Assembly: GCA_002070735.1 (NCBI GenBank)
Contig: MWDX01000031.1
Coordinates: 1-52,024 of the forward strand
From: Parcubacteria group bacterium ADurb.Bin115
Lineage (GTDB): Bacteria > Patescibacteriota > Patescibacteriia > Patescibacteriales > UBA12465
Reading direction: 5' to 3'
DNA: 52,024 bases
Part shown: positions 45,644 through 52,024 of the stretch, one piece after another
Position numbering within the stretch: the first letter of the stretch is position 1
Layout of the letters: each line of letters opens with the position of its first letter
The notes under the pieces: model-generated
Databases searched by the model: none
Told to the model about the DNA's origin: nothing
Seen by the model: the letters and a program-made list of their open reading frames with translations, nothing else
Translations under genes and position numbers: made by a program

Positions 45644-48600
45644 TTATAACTCACCTCTAGAAATATCAAAAAATCTCTCAAAAAAATTAGTTAATTTAGT
45701 TAAGACTGTTTCACGTTTTTTAGTGCGTTCACCATCCGGAGAAAAACGAGATACTGGGGGTAAAACTTTAGTTATAGCCGTACCCGAAACTGCGATGGAG
45801 CCATCTCTGAAAGAATTTTTAATAAACTTATATGTAGCCTCATGATCAAGCGCTTCAGTTTTAATAATCTGTTCAAGCTCCTCAACTTTTTTCTTATTCA
45901 TAAAACTCTGCCAGTCCGCATCTACCACGGAATTAATATCAAGCGAGGAAATAAATTGATTAATTAAGTCCTTTTTGTTTCTTAACTCAACGCTCGCATC
46001 AATTGCCCTATTAATATCAATTAAAATTTCACGATTTTTAATGTGGTCTTCGTGATATTTTTTAATCATGCTTAAAATGTAATCTATATTAATATCAACT
46101 TGCTTAACAAGTTCCATTTCGAATACCACGTCATCATTTACATTCTCTTTATCATTTTCCCTGTCTTTACGGAATTCATTATACAAATCAATATACATGC
46201 TGTGATAATCTTGTATATCGTATTCTGTAAATATTTCATCCTTAGCAAACTCATCAAAAGTTGTTAAAATATTTCGTAAACGCAAAATATTGCTATAAAG
46301 TTTAATAAATTCTTTTTGAGTTAGTTCGCTATCGATTCTAACGCCAACTGGAAACTTCTCCATTAACTCATCAACCAAACTGGCATATCCGCGAACTTCT
46401 TTATCGCCATTTTTATAGCCATTATAATATTCCGCATATGATTTAAGTAAAACAATACCGCTAGCCTCTTTATCGCCAAATAATGAAATCGATTCGTTGG
46501 TAGCTTTCTCTAAATTACGAAAACAAACAATGTTACCAAAAGTTTTAACACTATTTAAAATACGATTCGTGCGAGAATAGGCTTGTAATAAACCATGTAA
46601 TCTTAAATTTTTATCAACCCATAAAGTATTTAAAGTTGTCGCGTCAAACCCGGTCAAAAACATATTAACCACGATCAGAAGATCAATTTCACGGTTTTTT
46701 ACTCTTTGACTTACATCCTTATAATAATTCTGAAACTTTTCCGCCGAAGTATCATAAGAGGTGCTAAACATTTCATTATAATCAACGATTGCCTTTTCTA
46801 GAAAATCTCTCGAACTAAGATCTAGTCCACTAGTGTCTTCTAAGTTTTCATCAATCAGTCCATCAGCATCTTCATCATTAACACCAAAACTATAAATTAT
46901 CGCAATTTTAAGACGCTTATCACTGGGTAAATTTAAAAGTTGTTTTTTAAATTCAGCATAATACTTTTTTGCAACATCAATGGAAGAAACGGCAAAAATA
47001 GAATTAAACCCGGCCAATCTTTTCTCCTTTATCTTATAAAAACTATTACGCTTGGTTTTTTGATCAAAATGTTCACAAATATAGCGAACAATATTTTCTA
47101 AGCGCTCAGGAGCGGCTAAAATTGCTTCTCGATCAATATCGCTAACCTTTTTATCCTCAATATTTTCCGCCTCTTTAACGGTGGAAATATAGTCAACCTT
47201 AAATGGTAAAACATTTTTATCAGCAATAGCGTTAACAATAGTGTAGGTATGTAATTTTTCACCAAAGGCTTGCTCGGTAGTCTTAAAATCAATCCGCCCA
47301 CCCGAAGAAGAATTAATCGCAAAAATAGGAGTACCAGTAAAACCAAAAAGATGATAATTATTGAACGCTTTAGTAATAGCGGCATGCATCTCACCAAATT
47401 GAGAACGGTGACATTCATCAAATATAATAACCACATGACCGTTAAAAATATTATGTCCTTTGTTTTTACTGATAAATTTATCCAATTTTTGGATAGTGGT
47501 GATAATAATATTAGAATTAGAATCTTCTAACTGCTTTTTTAAAATAGCTGTACTAGTGTTGCTATTGGCCGCCCCTTTGGCAAACTTATCATATTCTTTC
47601 ATGGTCTGATAATCCAAATCCTTACGATCAACAACAAATAAAACTTTATTAATATAAGGTAATTTGCTGGCTAATTGAGCAGTTTTGAAACTAGTCAAAG
47701 TTTTCCCGGAACCGGTCGTATGCCAAATATAGCCACCAGCATCGGTGGTGCCAAGTTTTTTGTAATTAGTGCTGACTTCTATACGATTTAAAATTTTTTC
47801 AGTAGCTACAATCTGATACGGACGCATCACCAGTAAAAGACGATCGGTGGTAAAAACGCAATACTTAGTTAAAATATTTAAAATTGTATGCTTGGCAAAG
47901 AACGTCTTGGTAAAATCAATAAGATCGGTAATAGGGCGATTGGTCGCATCAGCCCACCAACTAGTAAATTCAAAACTATTACTAGTCCGCTTACCCTTCT
48001 TAGAGGCGCCGTCATTAGCATCCTTAATATGTTGGTATCTAGTAGTGTTGCTATAATATTTTGTATGAGTGCCGTTTGAAATTACAAACAGTTGCACATA
48101 TTCAAAAAGACCAGACGAGGCCCAAAAACTTTCTCTTTGATAACGATTAATTTGGTTAAAGGCTTCCTGAATAGCGACGCCACGACGTTTAAGCTCAACA
48201 TGAATTAGAGGCAAACCATTAACAAGAATTGTAACATCGTAACGATTAGCTCTTTGCCCGTCTTCAGTGGCATACTGATTAATAATCTGAAGATTATTAT
48301 CATGAATATTATCCTTCTTTAAAAGATATATATTCTTTATTGAACCATCTTCACAAACTAAATTTTTTATATAATCTTCTTGAATGGTCGCGGTTTTATC
48401 TTCTATATCTTGATTGGGGTTAGCAATTTCGCTCTTAAAAAAATTATTCCACTCCGAATCGGTAAAATTAAAATTATTTAACTTCTCTAGTTGCTGGCGT
48501 AAATTCAAAACTAAATCAGCCTCAGAGGTTATAGCCACATATTCATAAGCCTGAGTTTTTAGCTGTTCTATAAAAGCGCTTTCAAGCTCAGCCTCACTTT

Positions 48601-48697
48601 GATAATCGGAAATTCTTTTTCCAGTTGGAGTATATTCCGCCACAACGGTACTTTGTGTGCTCTCGGCAACTAAATTATATTTATTATTAACCGGCAT
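45644..48697 (-). CDS. hsdR: Type I restriction enzyme R subunit
   Basis: 1017 aa, normal for HsdR. N-terminal nuclease: YDVTILVNGLPLIHVELKRR with Asp154 and the ELK motif (Glu168, Lys170). SF2 motor: HTTGSGKTLTSF (Walker A), IIFDECHRSQFGEMH (DECH box), GFTGTPIF (motif III), and LLIVVNMFLTGFDATTLNTLW and QAYSRTNRI (motifs V and VI). The C-terminal region is helical, for binding the M2S complex. Its start overlaps hsdS by 11 nt. Confidence 0.95.
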   Translation of the reverse strand: MPVNNKYNLVAESTQSTVVAEYTPTGKRISDYQSEAELESAFIEQLKTQAYEYVAITSEADLVLNLRQQLEKLNNFNFTDSEWNNFFKSEIANPNQDIEDKTATIQEDYIKNLVCEDGSIKNIYLLKKDNIHDNNLQIINQYATEDGQRANRYDVTILVNGLPLIHVELKRRGVAIQEAFNQINRYQRESFWASSGLFEYVQLFVISNGTHTKYYSNTTRYQHIKDANDGASKKGKRTSNSFEFTSWWADATNRPITDLIDFTKTFFAKHTILNILTKYCVFTTDRLLLVMRPYQIVATEKILNRIEVSTNYKKLGTTDAGGYIWHTTGSGKTLTSFKTAQLASKLPYINKVLFVVDRKDLDYQTMKEYDKFAKGAANSNTSTAILKKQLEDSNSNIIITTIQKLDKFISKNKGHNIFNGHVVIIFDECHRSQFGEMHAAITKAFNNYHLFGFTGTPIFAINSSSGGRIDFKTTEQAFGEKLHTYTIVNAIADKNVLPFKVDYISTVKEAENIEDKKVSDIDREAILAAPERLENIVRYICEHFDQKTKRNSFYKIKEKRLAGFNSIFAVSSIDVAKKYYAEFKKQLLNLPSDKRLKIAIIYSFGVNDEDADGLIDENLEDTSGLDLSSRDFLEKAIVDYNEMFSTSYDTSAEKFQNYYKDVSQRVKNREIDLLIVVNMFLTGFDATTLNTLWVDKNLRLHGLLQAYSRTNRILNSVKTFGNIVCFRNLEKATNESISLFGDKEASGIVLLKSYAEYYNGYKNGDKEVRGYASLVDELMEKFPVGVRIDSELTQKEFIKLYSNILRLRNILTTFDEFAKDEIFTEYDIQDYHSMYIDLYNEFRKDRENDKENVNDDVVFEMELVKQVDINIDYILSMIKKYHEDHIKNREILIDINRAIDASVELRNKKDLINQFISSLDINSVVDADWQSFMNKKKVEELEQIIKTEALDHEATYKFIKNSFRDGSIAVSGTAITKVLPPVSRFSPDGERTKKRETVLTKLTNFFERFFDISRGEL

Positions 48698-49271
48698 ATT
48701 CTTTGAAAGTTAATAGTTGTTTTCTATAATACTCATATTGGACCCTTCTTACCTCCAGCTCTGCTTCCAGCTCTGCTTCCAGCTCTGCTTCCAGCTCTGT
48801 AAAATTATCAAGAATTTTAACAATTTCTTCTTGGATGGCAAGGGGTGGAAGTGGAATTTTCAGGTTTTCGATTGCCTGCCTGTCAATTGTAGGAACTCCA
48901 CCCTCACGTTTTTGTGTCTTTAAATAATCTTCTTGTGTTTTAAGAAAATAATAAAGGTATTTGTCATTAATATCATTGGGCGTTTCTACCACAAAAGTGC
49001 CGTCTGATGACCAGAAATCAACACTACTCCAAACAACTTCGCCAACACTTCCTGTATTAATTACCATCGTTTGATTTGCTTTCCGATTAAACTTATCGTA
49101 ACAACCAAGGGGAATTAATCCTCCATGAAAAACGGGATATTCACCATCATCTGATAATTCTTTTTTAGTTAGCCTTTTGCCACGTAAAATCTTACATACT
49201 TTCCCTAGTTCTTTAAACTCAACGCCATTGGGACATAGTTCTGAAATTAGTTTTTCAATTTTATTTTCCAT
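48687..49271 (-). CDS. hsdS: Half-length type I specificity subunit with a 12-bp repeat tract
   Basis: 194 aa, about half a standard HsdS (near 400 aa). It has a single target-recognition domain (ILRGKRLTKKELSDDG, GGLIPLGCYDKF, DGTFVVE) followed by one conserved helical region (IPLPPLAIQEEIVKILDNF). The helix then contains ELEA repeats (TELEAELEAELEAELEV) encoded by 3.75 copies of a 12-bp unit. Half-sized S subunits can work as homodimers that read symmetric sequences. Changes in repeat number would alter the helix length and so the spacing between half-sites, as in EcoR124I/II (established for full-length HsdS, inferred here). Overlaps both neighbours by 11 nt. Confidence 0.9.
   Translation of the reverse strand: MENKIEKLISELCPNGVEFKELGKVCKILRGKRLTKKELSDDGEYPVFHGGLIPLGCYDKFNRKANQTMVINTGSVGEVVWSSVDFWSSDGTFVVETPNDINDKYLYYFLKTQEDYLKTQKREGGVPTIDRQAIENLKIPLPPLAIQEEIVKILDNFTELEAELEAELEAELEVRRVQYEYYRKQLLTFKEYAG
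48755..48799 (-). repeat. 12-bp tandem repeat in hsdS, 3.75 copies
   Basis: The unit CCAGCTCTGCTT is present at 48755-48766, 48767-48778, 48779-48790, with CCAGCTCTG at 48791-48799, all identical. It encodes ELEA units. Repeat-number slippage by whole units stays in frame. Confidence 0.95.
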
Positions 49272-49926
49272 ATTTACTCTTAATTATATTAATCATTTTC
49301 TTTCTATAATCTTTATCAAGTTTATATCTAAACCCAAAATAACATTTATTCCAAAAATAAGATCTCTCATACCATAAATAAAAATTTATTTCATCAATAA
49401 TTGACTCTGGGGTTTTTTCAATTTCCTCAATTCTATCGTAAATAATTTTTGTTTTTTCCTTAAAATCTTCCAAATTAATTTTCATTGTTTCTTCAAAATT
49501 TTTTTCTTTTTTTTCAATCATCGCTATTCTTGAAAAATTAGAAAGATCATTAATTGTATCATTAAGTGTTTTCATGTCTTCATCTAAAATCTTTAAATAT
49601 GACCAAAAATGTACTATAGATTCTAAAACTTTATATTTATTTATTTTTGTATAAAAAAAATTATCAATAACAAATGGTTCAAATCTTTTAATAAAAACCT
49701 GTACTGGTTTATTAGTATCAATATCATTAAATTCTTTTGCTTTTTTCTTATTAAGCAGAATTATCGGAATTTGCATGGCAATAAATTCTTTTATTACATT
49801 CAAATTATCAAGCTTTTTATCTTTTTTTTCGTTGTACCTAATCAAATATTGGCCAATAACAAAAAACACAAATGCAAAGAAAGCGCCGGAAAAAGAAGAT
49901 ATAATTATTTCATTAAAATTTTCCAT
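49261..49926 (-). CDS. Single-span membrane protein inserted between hsdM and hsdS
   Basis: 221 aa. One N-terminal membrane helix (about 12-29) is followed by a charged, helical cytoplasmic region rich in Lys, Glu and Asn. I see no known motif. It starts 1 nt from the hsdM stop and overlaps hsdS by 11 nt, so it is translated as part of the type I operon. Proteins between hsdM and hsdS are known in some type I loci (for example RloA-like ATPases or toxins), but this is none of those that I recognise. It could anchor or regulate the complex (inference). Confidence 0.65.
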   Translation of the reverse strand: MENFNEIIISSFSGAFFAFVFFVIGQYLIRYNEKKDKKLDNLNVIKEFIAMQIPIILLNKKKAKEFNDIDTNKPVQVFIKRFEPFVIDNFFYTKINKYKVLESIVHFWSYLKILDEDMKTLNDTINDLSNFSRIAMIEKKEKNFEETMKINLEDFKEKTKIIYDRIEEIEKTPESIIDEINFYLWYERSYFWNKCYFGFRYKLDKDYRKKMINIIKSKYGK

Positions 49927-49927
49927 A

Positions 49928-51502
49928 TTATCCCATTTCTATATCTACAACAATTTTATCAATAGCTTCGCGAAGCCCTTGCTGTCTTTTTACAATCTCC
50001 TTAATTTTCTCATTAAGCTCTTTAATGTCCACTACTTCTCGAGTATCTTCTGCCACTACATAACTAGACACAGCTATATTATAGTCATTCTCGGCAATGG
50101 TTTTATTATCAACTAACTTAGCAAAATATTCAGCATCTTTTCTGGTTGTAAAAGCATTTAAAATTTTAAGGCGATTTTCTTCGCTCAACTTATTTTTATT
50201 TCCGCTCCTAACAAATTCTTTCGAAGCATCAATAAATAAAGTTTTATTATCTTTCTTGCTCTTTTTAAGAACAATAATACAAGTAGCGATAGTAACACCA
50301 AAAAATAAATCAGGTGGTAATTGAATTATGGTATCAATATAATTATTATCAACTAAATATTTACGAATTTTTTGTTCTGCCCCGCCACGATATAAAACGC
50401 CTGGAAATTCAACAATCGCTGCTGTTCCACTGGTCGAAAGCCAGGAAAGCATGTGCATGGTAAATGCAAGGTCAGCCTTGCTCTTCGGCGCTAGTACTCC
50501 AGCAGGAGAAAAACGGGGGTCATTAATTAATAACGGGTTGGCATCACCTTCCCAATTAATAGAATACGGAGGATTAGAAACTATGGCATCAAATGGCTCA
50601 TCATCCCAATGTTTTGGATCAGTTAAGGTATCACCTAACTCAATATCAAAATGGTTATAATTGATATCGTGTAAAAACATGTTAATACGGCAAAGATTAA
50701 AGGTGGTGATATTAATTTCTTGACCATAAAATCCACGTCTAACATTTTCTTTTCCGAGAACTTTAGCAAATTTAAGAAGAAGTGAACCAGATCCGCAACA
50801 AGGATCATAGACTTTATTAACTTCTTTTTTGCCAACTGTAGTTATTTCGGCCAGAAGCTCACTAACTTCTTGCGGAGTAAAAAATTCCCCTCCAGATTTA
50901 CCGGCATTTGAGGCATACATGGTCATTAAAAACTCATAAGCATCACCAAAAGCATCAATAGTATTATCGGCATAATTCCCTAGCCCGAGATTACTAATAG
51001 CTTCTAGAAGTTTGGCTAATTTTTGGTTTCTTTGTTCGACGGTGTTACCTAGCTTTTTAGAATTAACATCAATATCATCAAAAAGACCTTTTAAGTCATC
51101 CTCACTATCTGCACCTTTAGCTGAGTTCTCGATATTGCGAAATACTTCGGCTAAAGTTTCGTTAAGATTTGCATTATTGCGTGCATTTTTACAAACATTT
51201 ACAAATAACTCACTTGGCAAAATATAAAAACCTTTTTCTTTGACTGTATCAGCTCGACCAAATTCTGCTTGTTTATCTGAAAGAGCAGCATAATCAAAGT
51301 CTTTTTTACCCGTTCGACGCTCATCAGCATTAATGTAGTTGGTAAGGTTTTCACTAATAAAACGATAGAAGAGCATCCCAAGAACATACTGCTTAAAATC
51401 CCAACCATCAACTGCGCCGCGCAAGTCATTGGCAATTTGCCAAATAGCTCGATGAAGTTCGGCTCGTTCTTGTTCTTTAGAATTATTCGAATTATTAGCC
51501 AT
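49928..51502 (-). CDS. hsdM: Type I modification methyltransferase subunit
   Basis: 524 aa, normal for HsdM. N-terminal helical HsdM domain (LRGAVDGWDFKQYVLGMLFYRFISE), SAM motif I VYDPCCGSGSLLLKF (231-245), catalytic motif IV SNPPYS (309-314; NPPY 310-313), and a C-terminal helical tail. N6-adenine methyltransferase that with HsdS protects the recognition sites. It follows the small HTH gene by 12 nt. No SD at the start. Confidence 0.95.
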   Translation of the reverse strand: MANNSNNSKEQERAELHRAIWQIANDLRGAVDGWDFKQYVLGMLFYRFISENLTNYINADERRTGKKDFDYAALSDKQAEFGRADTVKEKGFYILPSELFVNVCKNARNNANLNETLAEVFRNIENSAKGADSEDDLKGLFDDIDVNSKKLGNTVEQRNQKLAKLLEAISNLGLGNYADNTIDAFGDAYEFLMTMYASNAGKSGGEFFTPQEVSELLAEITTVGKKEVNKVYDPCCGSGSLLLKFAKVLGKENVRRGFYGQEINITTFNLCRINMFLHDINYNHFDIELGDTLTDPKHWDDEPFDAIVSNPPYSINWEGDANPLLINDPRFSPAGVLAPKSKADLAFTMHMLSWLSTSGTAAIVEFPGVLYRGGAEQKIRKYLVDNNYIDTIIQLPPDLFFGVTIATCIIVLKKSKKDNKTLFIDASKEFVRSGNKNKLSEENRLKILNAFTTRKDAEYFAKLVDNKTIAENDYNIAVSSYVVAEDTREVVDIKELNEKIKEIVKRQQGLREAIDKIVVDIEMG

Positions 51503-51514
51503 AATATTTAAATC

Positions 51515-51697
51515 TTATTTTTTATTACTAGTTTCCTCTAAAAACAAGTGCACATCCGACTCCTTTATTCTCCAAACACCTATCTTAGAAGCTTTTAATT
51601 TTCCTGATTCTATATACCTAACAATAGTTCTGGTACTCACTCTCAAAATATCAGCTACTTCCTCTATGGTTAAAAGTTTGTCTATTCGGTCGCTCAT
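51515..51697 (-). CDS. Small helix-turn-helix protein, excisionase/MerR type
   Basis: 60 aa. The sequence LLTIEEVADILRVSTRTIVRYIESGKLKASKIGVWRI is an HTH_17 (excisionase-like) domain and makes up most of the protein. It is the first gene of the type I operon and is followed by hsdM after 12 nt. A candidate controller of the operon, comparable in position to restriction-modification control proteins, but the fold is excisionase-like rather than XRE. Confidence 0.85.
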   Translation of the reverse strand: MSDRIDKLLTIEEVADILRVSTRTIVRYIESGKLKASKIGVWRIKESDVHLFLEETSNKK

Positions 51698-51734
51698 ATA
51701 AAATTTATATTTTATTTATCTTTTCTTTATATAA

Positions 51735-51781
51735 ATTTTAACATATTTTATAGAAATGTCAAAAAATGACATAAGTTGTCA
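51735..51781 (-). promoter_or_regulatory. Promoter and three phased half-sites of the type I operon
   Basis: Minus strand: -35 TTGACA (revcomp of 51757-51762), 16-nt spacer, -10 TAAAAT (51735-51740). Overlapping the -35 are three alternating half-sites TGTCA (51757-51761), TGACA (51767-51771), TGTCA (51777-51781), exactly 10 bp apart, forming two overlapping inverted repeats on one helix face. Confidence 0.65.
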
Positions 51782-51821
51782 AATAGCTTATTTTAAAGAA
51801 AAACTAGCTTTTCCCCAACTA

Positions 51822-51850
51822 AAAACAGAGCCTCAAAAAAGCTCTGTTTT
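51822..51850. terminator. Bidirectional terminator between tRNA-Ser and the type I operon
   Basis: Perfect 10-bp stem AAAACAGAGC/GCTCTGTTTT with a 9-nt loop; on the minus strand it ends the tRNA-Ser transcript in TTTTTAG. Confidence 0.8.
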
Positions 51851-51859
51851 AAACTACCT

Positions 51860-51871
51860 CGTGCTAGCACG
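51860..51871. repeat. 12-bp perfect palindrome 3' of tRNA-Ser
   Basis: CGTGCTAGCACG lies 6 nt beyond the tRNA-Ser 3' end, between the tRNA and its terminator. Chance or a processing/attachment feature; no partner copy was found. Confidence 0.4.
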
Positions 51872-51877
51872 ATGTTG

Positions 51878-51964
51878 CGGAGAGGCAGGGATTCGAACCC
51901 TGGGCCGGCTTTCACCAGCGACGGTTTTCAAGACCGTTCCATTAGACCGCTCTGGCACCTCTCC
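51878..51964 (-). tRNA. tRNA-Ser(TGA)
   Basis: Class II tRNA: acceptor GGAGAGG/CCTCTCC, anticodon stem ACGGT/ACCGT enclosing CTTGAAA (anticodon TGA), long variable arm, T-arm AGGGTTCGAATCCCT. Discriminator G, as expected for tRNA-Ser; CCA not encoded. A tRNA gene at this place would be a natural boundary for the accessory block to its left. Confidence 0.95.
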
Positions 51965-52024
51965 TCTTAGTTTTATAGCTTCATTTTTACTTATTTTTAT
52001 AAAAAAGGCAAATTTATTTTGTTA

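Noticed and set aside
47116-47530. Open frames overlapping hsdR in other frames
   Set aside because: They overlap the conserved motor motifs of hsdR and show no features of their own.
48755-48799. CRISPR-like tandem repeats
   Set aside because: The 12-bp units are contiguous without spacers and are in frame inside hsdS; no CRISPR array or cas gene was found in the window.
51860-51871. Attachment site at tRNA-Ser
   Set aside because: The palindrome has no second copy that I could find in the window, so it is listed only as a repeat.

Overview
The window looks like chromosome of a low-GC candidate-phyla-radiation (Patescibacteria) bacterium; this is inference. Supporting features are seven small two-helix T4SS-type pilin genes, an archaeal-style cytidylate kinase, PEP synthase, a serine recombinase that reads into a tRNA gene, and many starts of the form TTTATG with no Shine-Dalgarno (SD) sequence. 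Core genes are interspersed with lone exported-protein genes and, to the right, with large accessory blocks.

Layout, left half. 1-5557: the start of a lipoprotein gene (minus), a thioredoxin-reductase/AhpF-like gene behind twin palindromes, then a four-gene envelope operon (GT-B-like protein, EamA permease, anchored glycosidase-like protein, GT2). 5561-10341: tRNA-Gly, MFS permease, lgt, tRNA-Leu(TAG), ppsA. 10357-14744: 3D-domain protein, a lone exported protein, six tandem pilin genes. 14844-17790: two overlapping polytopic GT-C-like proteins. 17862-21297: a minus operon of solute-binding lipoprotein, seventh pilin, RodZ-like protein, methyltransferase and membrane protein. 21460-26113: an SMC with no recognisable hinge, cytidylate kinase, rplS, tRNA-Leu(GAG) and tRNA-Val(TAC).

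Layout, right half. 26016-28520: serine recombinase ending inside tRNA-Val, a large inverted repeat, and a lipoprotein with a structured leader. 28631-31915: SdpI-like gene behind an SdpR-like repressor broken by an in-frame TAA, then tsaE, a hypothetical, lspA and a DksA-type gene. 31916-35676: decayed DNA, two copies of a ~110-nt repeat, DUF5680 protein, two radical-SAM genes with strong SD sequences, and a broken IS30 transposase. 35729-40352: an unfamiliar minus operon (unknown protein, S51 peptidase, PD-(D/E)XK-like nuclease, membrane-anchored PIN protein) and a divergent unknown gene. 40416-44956: phage-derived block (ParB-methyltransferase, small and large terminase, serine recombinase) with no capsid genes. 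44970-51697: type I restriction-modification operon (HTH, hsdM, membrane protein, half-length hsdS with a 12-bp repeat tract, hsdR, HEPN-like protein). The window ends with tRNA-Ser(TGA).

Best candidates for something undescribed are the PIN/nuclease/S51 operon, the hinge-less SMC, the expanded-module type I system, the capsid-less terminase block, and the 110-nt repeat. Functions are read from motifs by eye; no database search was run.
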